From Planctomycetaceae bacterium (lineage in GTDB: Bacteria > Planctomycetota > Planctomycetia > Planctomycetales > Planctomycetaceae), in NCBI GenBank assembly GCA_014762625.1, contig JABURQ010000034.1, positions 27,397 to 91,396 of the forward strand: 64,000 nt of DNA, in the 5' to 3' direction. Position numbers and translations under genes: made by a program. Shown piece after piece: positions 10,876-20,335 of the stretch (positions within the stretch are counted from its first letter, which is position 1; each line of letters begins with the position of its first letter). Under the pieces are notes generated by a model. It was not told where the DNA came from. It made no database searches and saw nothing but the letters and a program-made list of their open reading frames with translations.

Positions 10876-13269
10876 ATGATTCAGCGAATCGCATCAATCG
10901 CTCTGATGCTCGGTTTGATTTCGCTCGCTGTTCGCGCGGAAAACAATCCGCAAAGTGAAACGCTTGCCCCCGTCAAGTCAGTAGAGCATTCCTCTATATT
11001 GACGCTCGTCGAACAGTATTGTTTCGATTGTCATAGCGGAAACGAGCCTTCCGCCGGATTCGACTTGGCCGAGTTGATGAGCGCTCCGGTGACGAGTTCT
11101 ACCGACGATTGGGAAAAAGTTGTCAAAAAGTTAAGGGGCCATCAGATGCCACCCGCCGAGGCTCTGCAGCCACAGGAATCTGAACGTCAATCGGCCTTGA
11201 AGGATCTGGAACGGATTTTAGATCAACATGCCAAAGAACATCCTCAACCGGGGAGAACGGAGACCTTCCGCCGATTGACCCGTTATGAATACAAAAACGC
11301 GATCCGCGATTTGCTCGGCTTGAATATCGACGTGGAGGCGTTGCTGCCCGCCGATGAAGTGAGTCACGGATTCGATAACGTCACCGTCGGAGAACTCTCT
11401 CCCACGCTCCTCAATCGATACATCACCGCCGCGCAGAAAATCAGTCGGCTGGCGGTGGGACGCGCTCCCCAGTCCCCCGGAGGAAAAACTTATCGCGTGC
11501 GCCCCGACGTCACCCAGGAACAGCGTATGCCCGGCCTCCCCTTTGGAACGCGGGGGGGGACTTCGGTGACGCATTTCTTTCCGGTGGACGGCGTCTTTGA
11601 GATTCGTGTCCGCCTGGCGCGAGATCGCAATGAAGCGGTCGAAGGTTTGCGCGAACCACACGAGATGGAATTCCTGTTGGATCGGAAAACCTTGAAGTCG
11701 TTCACGGTCGAGCCTCCCAACGGCAAATCTTCCGGAGACGGTTATCAACAGTCTTCACACGCGAACGTCGATCGGCATCTGGTGGCGAGGGTTCAGGTCT
11801 CCGCCGGTGACCACGATGTCGCGGCCACGTTTTTGAAGCTTCCGAGTTCGCTGCTGGTGACAAAGCGACAACCTCTCAACGTGCATTACAACATGTACCG
11901 CCATCCGCGATTGACGCCCGCCATTTATCAACTTTCGATTAACGGTCCGTTTGAAGTGAACGGTCCGGGAGAGACTCCCAGTCGTCGGAAAATCTTTTCC
12001 TGCCGTCCCGAGACTCCGAAACAGGCAGAAAACTGTGCCCGAAAGATTCTTTCGCGATTGATGCGGGTGGCGATTCGCCGACCGACGACTGAAGAAGATC
12101 TCGAACGACCGATGACATTGTTCCGCGAGACGTTTGGCGAGGAAGGGTTTGAAGCGGGGATCGAAATGGCGCTGAGTTCCATTCTCGTTCATCCCGAGTT
12201 TCTGTTTCGGATCGAGGAAACCCCCGACAATGTTCCAGCCGGCACACCCTACACAATCAACGATCTCGAACTGGCATCGCGGCTGTCGTTCTTTCTCTGG
12301 AGCAGTTTGCCGGATGAAGAGCTATTGACGCTTGCCGAACGCGGTCGTCTCTCCGAGCCCTCAGTCCTCGAACAACAGACACTCAGGATGCTCGCCGACG
12401 ACCGGTCTCAGGCGCTCGTCGATAACTTCGCCAGTCAATGGTTGTATTTGCGTAATCTCGAATCGATCACCCCGGACGCCCGGCTCTATCCCGATTTCGG
12501 AGATAATCTGCGACAAGCTTTCCGTCGGGAAACTGAACTCTGTGTGGCGGAGTTGATTCGCGAAGACCGCAGCGTCCTCGAGTTGCTGGACGCAGATTCT
12601 ACCTATTTGAACGAACGACTGGCGAAACATTACGGCATTCCTCACGTCTTCGGGACGTATTTTCGACGTGTGGATTTGGAGGGAGAAAGCCGTCGAGGGG
12701 GACTGTTGCGCCATGGCAGTGTTCTAACAGTAACGTCGTATGCGACACGCACCTCACCCGTGATTCGGGGCAAATGGATTCTCGAAAACCTCCTGGGAAC
12801 TCCACCGCCTCCCCCTCCCCCGAATGTTTCCACGCTTCAGGACAATACCGTTTCCGCCAAGCTACCCGTGAGAGAGCGACTGGCCCAGCATCGGGCCGAC
12901 GCCGCGTGTGCCAGTTGTCATAACCTGATCGACCCGGTCGGGTTTTCTTTGGAGCATTTCGATGCCGTCGGACGTTGGCGCGATCTGGAAAATGGTCGCC
13001 CCGTTGATGCGACGGGTGGTTTACCGGACGGGCGGGAATTCGTCGGTGTTGACGGTCTCGAAGCGGGACTTCTGGAAATGCCGGATGTTTTCGTCGGGAC
13101 AATGACCGAAAAACTGTTAACCTATGCGTTGGGACGCGGCGTGGAGACACACGACGCACCGGCGATTCGAGAGATTGTGCGAAACGCTGCTAAACACGAT
13201 TACCGGTTTTCGTCGATCATTCTAGGAATCGGCAACAGCACACCCTTTCAAATGAGGATGTCGCCATGA
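10876..13269 (+). CDS. DUF1592/DUF1588/DUF1585/DUF1587/DUF1595 planctomycete cytochrome-like protein
   Basis: CFDCHSG; RRLTRYEYKNAIRDLLGL; SRLSFFLWSSLPDEELL; CASCHNLIDPVGFSLEHFDAVGRWR; translationally coupled to DUF1552 gene. Confidence 0.88.
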   Translation: MIQRIASIALMLGLISLAVRAENNPQSETLAPVKSVEHSSILTLVEQYCFDCHSGNEPSAGFDLAELMSAPVTSSTDDWEKVVKKLRGHQMPPAEALQPQESERQSALKDLERILDQHAKEHPQPGRTETFRRLTRYEYKNAIRDLLGLNIDVEALLPADEVSHGFDNVTVGELSPTLLNRYITAAQKISRLAVGRAPQSPGGKTYRVRPDVTQEQRMPGLPFGTRGGTSVTHFFPVDGVFEIRVRLARDRNEAVEGLREPHEMEFLLDRKTLKSFTVEPPNGKSSGDGYQQSSHANVDRHLVARVQVSAGDHDVAATFLKLPSSLLVTKRQPLNVHYNMYRHPRLTPAIYQLSINGPFEVNGPGETPSRRKIFSCRPETPKQAENCARKILSRLMRVAIRRPTTEEDLERPMTLFRETFGEEGFEAGIEMALSSILVHPEFLFRIEETPDNVPAGTPYTINDLELASRLSFFLWSSLPDEELLTLAERGRLSEPSVLEQQTLRMLADDRSQALVDNFASQWLYLRNLESITPDARLYPDFGDNLRQAFRRETELCVAELIREDRSVLELLDADSTYLNERLAKHYGIPHVFGTYFRRVDLEGESRRGGLLRHGSVLTVTSYATRTSPVIRGKWILENLLGTPPPPPPPNVSTLQDNTVSAKLPVRERLAQHRADAACASCHNLIDPVGFSLEHFDAVGRWRDLENGRPVDATGGLPDGREFVGVDGLEAGLLEMPDVFVGTMTEKLLTYALGRGVETHDAPAIREIVRNAAKHDYRFSSIILGIGNSTPFQMRMSP

Positions 13270-14615
13270 GTTTTATGAAGAAGGCACTACCGAGACGGAC
13301 GTTCTTGCGGGGAACGGGGACGGCTCTCGCGTTACCGCTTCTCGATGCCATGATCCCCTCCATGACCGCCACGGCTGAGACGGCGGCGAGTCCTGAAAAA
13401 CTGCGTCGTCTTGGATTTGTCTACATGCCGATGGGCTGCGACATTTCGAGTTGGACGCCTCCCGGCGAGAAGAAACTGGATGTCCTTTCGCCCAGTCTGC
13501 GCTCGTTAGAAAAAGTAAAGCAGCATGTAACCGCCGTCTCGAATATGGAGTTACAGAACGCCTATCCGGGAACGCACGCCACCTCGAACTCCTCCTTTCT
13601 CAGTGCCGCGAAAGCCAAGAGAACCGAGAGTACCGATTACTATCTGGGGACGACCGTCGATCAGATCGCCGCGAAACAGATCGGGCAATCGACGCAACTC
13701 CCCTCGCTGGAAATGTCGATGGACCTGTTGTCGGTTGTCGGACAGTGCGACAACGGTTATGCGTGCGTCTATCAGAACAATCTCTCCTGGTCTTCGCCGA
13801 CCACTCCCCTTCCCTCCGAAGCCCATCCCCGTTTGGTCTTCGAAACGCTGTTCGGTGAAGGCGGGAGTGCGGAAGAACGAAAAGCGGCTCTCAAGAAACG
13901 GGCGAGTCTGCTCGATTCATTGACGGGGGAAATTCAGCGACTGCGAAATAAGCTGGGACCGCAGGACCGCCAAACCGTGGAACAATATCTCGATTCGATC
14001 CGCGAAGTCGAACGTCGTATTCAACAGGCGGAAGCCGATTCCACGGAGAATCCTCTCCCTGATCTCGATCGTCCGGTCGGCGTTCCCGCGGCGTACGCGG
14101 AACATGCTCGGCTGATGTTCGACCTGCAATTGCTGGCGCTTCAGGGAGACATCACCCGCGTGATTACCTTCCAGTTGGCTCGGGAAACGAGTAATCGAAC
14201 CTACCCCGAAATTGGCGTGAACGATCCGCATCATCCCCTGACCCATCACGGGAACGATCCGGAAAAAATCGCCAAAGTGGCCAAGATCAATCACTTCCAC
14301 GTCTCGCTGTTTGCCGGGTTTCTGGAGAAATTACAAGCCACCCCTGAGGGAGACGGATCGTTCCTCGATCATTCCCTCTATCTGTACGCCAGCGGGATGG
14401 GGCATCCAAACGTCCACCACCCTACCAACCTCCCGCTTCTGGTCTCCGGAGGTGCCGCCGGCAAGATGCAAGGCGGACGACATATCAAGTTCGAAAAACC
14501 GACGCCGCTGGCCAATCTGCACCTGACGTTATTAAACAAGGTCGGTGTGAAACGGGACTCGTTCGCCGATAGCGAAGGAACCGTGGATGAACTCTTCGAG
14601 CCTCTGGATCTGTGA
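13266..14615 (+). CDS. DUF1552 domain-containing protein
   Basis: RRTFLRGTGTALALPLLDAMIPS leader; NPYPGTHATSNSSFL-like region, DPHHPLTHHGNDPEKIAKV. Confidence 0.85.
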   Translation: MSFMKKALPRRTFLRGTGTALALPLLDAMIPSMTATAETAASPEKLRRLGFVYMPMGCDISSWTPPGEKKLDVLSPSLRSLEKVKQHVTAVSNMELQNAYPGTHATSNSSFLSAAKAKRTESTDYYLGTTVDQIAAKQIGQSTQLPSLEMSMDLLSVVGQCDNGYACVYQNNLSWSSPTTPLPSEAHPRLVFETLFGEGGSAEERKAALKKRASLLDSLTGEIQRLRNKLGPQDRQTVEQYLDSIREVERRIQQAEADSTENPLPDLDRPVGVPAAYAEHARLMFDLQLLALQGDITRVITFQLARETSNRTYPEIGVNDPHHPLTHHGNDPEKIAKVAKINHFHVSLFAGFLEKLQATPEGDGSFLDHSLYLYASGMGHPNVHHPTNLPLLVSGGAAGKMQGGRHIKFEKPTPLANLHLTLLNKVGVKRDSFADSEGTVDELFEPLDL

Positions 14616-14626
14616 TCGTTTTTGAT

Positions 14627-16120
14627 ATGACTTTTGAACGCCGACGATTGAAGTTCTCGCTTCGCATGTTACTGGCCTGCGCGATTTTCTTCTGTGCGGT
14701 TGGCAGAGTCGGCCACGCTGAGGAAAACTCTTCTCCCCTGGCAGACGCCATCCAGAACAAACAATGGAAGCACGCGGAACGATTGCTGCAAAAAGATCTG
14801 GAGGTCAACGTCTCTCAGGCCGACGGGATGACGGCGTTGCATTGGGCGGTTCTGTATGAAAAATCGGAGTTGGTCACTGAGTTGATCGACCGTGGTGCCG
14901 ACGTGAACGCTCGAAATCGCTACGACGTTCCGGTCTTGTACCTCGCCTGTCTGAACGGGAACGGTCAAATCGTTAATTTCTTGTTGAAGAATGGAGCCGA
15001 TCCGCATCACGTGTTACGGGGGGGAGAAACCCTGTTGATGACGGCGGCGAGAACCGGAAAACTCGGTCCGGTGAAGGCGCTGATTGCTCAAAAAGTGGAT
15101 GTCAACGCGAAGGATCGTCGCGGCCAGACTGCCATCATGTGGGCCGCTGCGGAAGGGAACGTCGAGGCTGTCGGCGCCTTGATGGATGCCGGAGCCGATT
15201 ATCGAACTCCGCTTGCTTCCGGTTTTACACCTTTGTTTTTTGCGGTTCGAGAGGGAAAACCGCAGACCGTTTTTCGGTTACTGGATGCCGGTTTGGATGT
15301 GAACGAGCCGATGCAGATCAAGCGAGGATCGGGCAAAGGCCCTCGCCGGAGCACGACGCCTCTGTTACTGGCGGTCGAAAACGGACATTTTGAACTGGCC
15401 GCGAAACTGTTGGAAGCGGGAGCCGATCCCAACGAGAAAAGAACCGGGTACACTCCCCTGCACGCTCTCACCTGGGTCCGCAAACCGCTTCGGGGGGACG
15501 GCGATCCACCTCCCATCGGATCGGGGAAAATGAGCAGTCTCGATTTTGCGCGCGTGCTGATCGACAAAGGAGCCGATGTGAATGCTCGCCACGGAAAGCA
15601 TTCTTCCGGAAATCAACGCTTGAATCTCACGGATGCGACTCCGTTTCTAATGGCGGCGGAGACCGGAGATCTTCCCTACTTGAAATTGCTGTTGGGATTG
15701 GGAGCCGATCCGAAGTTGAAGAACGCCGATCAAGCCACGCCTCTTCTGGCGGCCGCCGGAGTGGGAATTCTCGGGAACGGCGACGAATCCGCAGGCACCG
15801 AAGAAGAGGCGATTGCGACAGTGGACCTGTTACTGAAACTGGGAGCCGATGTGAACGCCGTCGACGACCGCGGGAACTCAGCGATGCACGGCGCGGCGTA
15901 TAAAAGTTGGACGAAGCTCGTCCAGTTTCTCGCCGACAACGGATCCGATATTGAAGTCTGGAATCGTCAGAATCGCTTCAAGAGAACGCCGCTGGAAATT
16001 GCGCAGGGGCATCGTCCGGGGAACTTCCGACCTTCGCCCGAAACGACCGCCGCTATTCTCAAAGTGATGCAAACAGCCGGCGTTGAGCCCTCCTCGGAAA
16101 CCAGTCCCAAAAAAGAGTGA
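14627..16120 (+). CDS. Ankyrin-repeat protein with N-terminal signal/TM segment
   Basis: Multiple DGMTALHWAVLYEKSELVTELIDRGADVNARN-type repeats. Confidence 0.9.
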   Translation: MTFERRRLKFSLRMLLACAIFFCAVGRVGHAEENSSPLADAIQNKQWKHAERLLQKDLEVNVSQADGMTALHWAVLYEKSELVTELIDRGADVNARNRYDVPVLYLACLNGNGQIVNFLLKNGADPHHVLRGGETLLMTAARTGKLGPVKALIAQKVDVNAKDRRGQTAIMWAAAEGNVEAVGALMDAGADYRTPLASGFTPLFFAVREGKPQTVFRLLDAGLDVNEPMQIKRGSGKGPRRSTTPLLLAVENGHFELAAKLLEAGADPNEKRTGYTPLHALTWVRKPLRGDGDPPPIGSGKMSSLDFARVLIDKGADVNARHGKHSSGNQRLNLTDATPFLMAAETGDLPYLKLLLGLGADPKLKNADQATPLLAAAGVGILGNGDESAGTEEEAIATVDLLLKLGADVNAVDDRGNSAMHGAAYKSWTKLVQFLADNGSDIEVWNRQNRFKRTPLEIAQGHRPGNFRPSPETTAAILKVMQTAGVEPSSETSPKKE

Positions 16121-16149
16121 CGAAACGCTGGTCCAGCGAGCCCAGGCGA

Positions 16150-17475
16150 TCAACTCAAGCCGTCGAGTCGGCCCGTGCTGTCGACGAACTGTTCCGATTC
16201 CACGCCGAGTGCGTGCAGCATCGAGAGGAACAGGTTCGACATCGGCGTCTTCTCGTCGAAATGCAGATATTGATTGTGGTTGAGTCCGAGCTTGCCGCCG
16301 CCCGCCAGAAGAAGCGGATAGTTCTTGTTCTGATGCGTGCGGCTGTTGCTGCTGCCGTACAGAACCAGCGTCCGATCGAGCAGGTTGCCGTCTCCTTCCG
16401 GAGTCTCTTTCAGTCGCGTCAGAAAACGCGCCAGATTCTCGGCGAGGAACTGGTCGAAGCGACCCAGATTTTCCGGTCCGCCCTTTTTGTTCGCCGCGTG
16501 AGCCAGACCGTGCCAGTCCGCTTTCAGTCCCAATACGCCGGGGAACTTCCGGGCGCGTGACGGACCGTAACTTCCGATCTGATAGGTCGAGATACGCGTC
16601 AGGTCGGTCTGAAACGCGAGGAACTGCAGGTCGTAGATGGTTTTCAGATAATCCTTCGGGGCGTTCTCGTCGGCTTCCAGAGCCAACGAGTCCTTGTCGA
16701 CCGAAGGCAACGGCACGTCGAGCCAACTCCGCGAACGGTCGAGATTCTTCTCGACCTGTCGCACGGACGTTTCGTATTCCGAGAGCTTGCGACGGTCGGC
16801 GACTCCCAGTTTCCGCTGTAACGATTTCGATTGATCCCGGACCAGGTCGAGAATACTGGCGGACGATTCGAGTTGCCGACGATCCTGTTTGCTGTTCGCG
16901 GTCTGACCGAACAGCTTGTCGAAGATCTGTTTCGGATCGGAGAGTGCCGGAATCGGTTGACCTTTCTCAGTGTAAGAGAGTGTCGTCGTTCGAGTGCGCG
17001 GGCCGACTCCTCCATCGGTGGAGAGTGTCAGAGACGGCAAACGCGTCTCCTGTCCGATCTGTTTCGCGACCAGTTGATCGAGGGAGATCGTGTTCTGATA
17101 GGTGACGGGAGCCAAGTTATTCGCCGTCAGAAAGGTGTCTCCCGTATCGTGACCGTTCATCGCGCGACAGCGAGGGTGAGACAAGCCCTGAAAGATGCTG
17201 ACATCCTCCATCAGTGGTTCCAGCGGCTTCAACACATTCGAGAGTTGATATTCTTTACCCGCTCCGGTAGGGAACCAGCCCCACGCCCGATCCTCGGAAT
17301 TCTCTTTCGGCATCGCGATACCAAACGGGAACATGATCGCACACATGCGGCGCGGCAACTCTTTGCCGGCCGCAGCGGTTGCGGGGGCACCCATCGCTTC
17401 CATCCACGGTAGCGCGAGACTGACTCCCGCGGCTTTGAGGGCGGTGCGTCGATTGATGTGCCAGGATTTACTCAT
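16150..17475 (-). CDS. DUF1552 domain-containing protein
   Basis: RRTALKAAGVSLALPWMEAM leader; GDTFLTANNL, VRQVEKNLDRSRSW, DWHGLAHAANKKGGPENL. Confidence 0.85.
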   Translation of the reverse strand: MSKSWHINRRTALKAAGVSLALPWMEAMGAPATAAAGKELPRRMCAIMFPFGIAMPKENSEDRAWGWFPTGAGKEYQLSNVLKPLEPLMEDVSIFQGLSHPRCRAMNGHDTGDTFLTANNLAPVTYQNTISLDQLVAKQIGQETRLPSLTLSTDGGVGPRTRTTTLSYTEKGQPIPALSDPKQIFDKLFGQTANSKQDRRQLESSASILDLVRDQSKSLQRKLGVADRRKLSEYETSVRQVEKNLDRSRSWLDVPLPSVDKDSLALEADENAPKDYLKTIYDLQFLAFQTDLTRISTYQIGSYGPSRARKFPGVLGLKADWHGLAHAANKKGGPENLGRFDQFLAENLARFLTRLKETPEGDGNLLDRTLVLYGSSNSRTHQNKNYPLLLAGGGKLGLNHNQYLHFDEKTPMSNLFLSMLHALGVESEQFVDSTGRLDGLS

Positions 17476-17514
17476 AATGGACTCTCTGTGAAAAGTTTGG
17501 CTCTGTCGGCGCGA

Positions 17515-19970
17515 CTACTTTGTTTGAAAGGACTCCGATTGTACGAATGCCAGTATCAGCGATTTTAGCCGATATTCGGCATCAATGAACTCCGATTTGA
17601 GATTTTCGACCGATTCCCGGTCTCCCAGGTCGAGCGATCGCCCTAACCCGTACGTCATTAAGCGTTTCACGATCGCTCGCGCGAACCATTCGTTCCGCTC
17701 TGCGACGAGATAATGCTGTAATGCGTCGATTCCCTCGATCCTGGTGCCGTTGGGAAGCTCGCTGCTCGCATCGACATTGACGGCGGGACGTTTGCGATGG
17801 GCGGGAATTTTTGTCCTCCAGCGGCCCACCGCATCGAAGTTTTCCAGCGGAATGCCCCACGGATCGATGCCGCGATGGCAGGCGTTGCACGACTGTTTCT
17901 CGCGATGGACGCAAGCTGTTCCTTCAGTGTCAGCTTGGCCAGGTCGGGGCGTTCTGCGTCGAGTTCCGGGACATCGGGCGGCGGTGGCGCGGGGGGTGAA
18001 TCGAGTAAACGATCCAGAATCCAGACCGCCCGTTTGATCGGATGCGAATCCTCGCCGTTCGAATTCGCCAGCAGGTACGAGCCCTGCGTGAGTAATCCGC
18101 CGCCGCGTGGGTTGTCGGCACTGAGCGAGACCGGCACGAATTCCGCAGAGCGTGGGCCTGTGAGGCCGTAATGCTTCGCCAGCGAATAATTCAGCATCGC
18201 CCAGTCGGAATCGAGCAGTTCCAACGCACTCCGGTTCTCTGTCAGCACTCGGCTAAAGTAGTGATGTGTTTCCAGTCTCATCTGCGATTTCAAATCATCG
18301 TCGAAGTCGGGATAGAATTCGGGATTGACGGCGACTCGATTCAAGGCATCCAGATCGAGCCACTGATCGACAAAGTGCTCGACAAACTCCGACGCACGGG
18401 CATCAGTCAGCATTCGTTCCACTTCGCCGGTGAGAACTTCGGGATGATGCAGTTTCTGTTGTGCGGCGAGCCGGAACAGTCTCTCATCCGGCATACTGCT
18501 CCAGAGAAAATACGACAGGCGGGACGCCAGTTCGTAATCGTTTAACGGCTGCGGCTCCCCAGTCCCGGACTCATCACGCTGTTCCACGACATACAGAAAG
18601 TGGGGCGAGACCAGCACGGACGCCAGCGTCTCGCGAACCGCCTCCTCAAACGAGTCACACTGCGGACGAATCACCTCGAACAGGTGTGCCGTCTGCTTGA
18701 CTTCCTCAGAAGTCGCCGGACGACGGAAAGCTTTCGTCATGAATGGTTGGAGAATGTGGCGAATTTTCTGCGTTTCGTCTTCCACCTGATCCGAACCGCT
18801 GAAGATCTCTGTGTGACTCTGCGGCGGCCAACTGGCATAAACCGGTGCGCGGAACTCGGCGGAGACGACCCGCAGCTCCAGCCGCGATCCAAACGGTGTC
18901 GGTGGTTTGGGAGCCTCCAGTGGTTGAAAGACCACTTTGCCTTTCTTCTTTGGCTTCGGTTGCGGCTGAGGTTGGACGTACTGGCGGTCGTCGTAGCGTA
19001 ATTCGTGCCCGTCCGCGTCGAGGAAATCGACCATGACGATCATCCCCTTGAAACCGGAGTTCCCGAACGCGATCGGTCCCGGCTGCGGAAAATCTTCCAT
19101 GCGACCGGTGAACGTCAGCGTCTGCACGCCTCCCCGCACGTCGGCGTCACCGATCACGCCGCGCGGAACGTGAATGATCCCCGGCACGTGTCCCAGAGTG
19201 ACGTGAATTCGCGGCACCGCCCTCCCCTCGGGAATCGACGATTCGACGGTCAGGTTCAGCTCAAACTTGCCGTGTCGCGGGAACTCGTTCAGATCGAGGA
19301 CGAACTCGGGCCGGACCGGTTCGTGGCCGGCAAATTTCCGATTGGGTAAACGCCCCCGCGCGGTCTCGCTCTGAGAGAACTCGTACAGTTTCGGTGGTTC
19401 GCCCGTGACGATCGCTTCCGCCAATCCTTGGCGGGCGGTTTTCAGATAGGTCTCGATCTGCGTGGGGGACATCTCCAGCGTCGAACTGTTATTCCGAAAG
19501 CCCTCTGACGAAGCGGGCTCGGGGGGGAGATCTTTCGCATAGTCCAGATCGACCTCCAGCAGATCGCGCATCGTGTTGGCGTATTCGTATCGCGTTAAAC
19601 GCCGCGTCACCACCCGTCCGTTCCGATATCGTTTGGCGGCGGCCGCCTCGCGCAGAAAACGCTGTAACCAGTCCGAAAGGATTTGACGTTCTTCGGGACT
19701 CGGCTGATCGGAATCCTGGGGCGGCATTTCTCCCGCGCTAATTTGATTCAACACATCGTGCCAGCGTTCGGGATTCTCTGCCGTTACGGGATTGGTCGGC
19801 ATCCGGTCGAAGCGAATCTCTCCCTCTTGCGTGTCCGGTCCGTGACAGTCCATGCAGTATTTCGCCAGCAATGGTTTGATCTGTTGATCGAAGAGCTTCT
19901 CGGTCGATTCTTCCGCGCGAACCGGAAGCGTCAGAGCCAATAACAGGATTGCGAACGACAGAATTCGCAT
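17515..19970 (-). pseudogene. DUF1592-type planctomycete cytochrome-like protein, apparently frameshifted near 17907
   Basis: ORF 17667..20300 (likely ATG at 19970) carries the N-terminal domains; the C-terminal domain CNACHRGIDPWGIPLENFDAVGRWR... continues in another frame to 17515 (ORF 17515..17829 and upstream). Confidence 0.75.
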
Positions 19971-20335
19971 GAAAAGCTCGCGGCAATATTGGAAGGCGGG
20001 ACTTGGGAAGGACAAATCAGCGGAGAGCCATATGATACGGCATTTCAGGCGATAAGACAAAGAGAATCTGTCGACGACCAGATTTCCTGCTCTGTTCAAG
20101 ATTTGGAAAGCGTCAACTTGCCGGGCATTCAGTTCCAGAGGAGCACTTTGGGAACCAGTCCATGGTATCAGTTCCCGATGTTTCAAAAATTTTCTTGTAC
20201 CTGCATCGGCTGTCAGTGATAATACGTTTACGCACTCGTAAGCCGCCATATCGCTACGTTCGAAGAGTTTGAGATACGGCCCATCTCGCCGAGTCCTCAC
20301 AACTTATTGCCCAATTTTTCCGCAGGAGACGTTTC

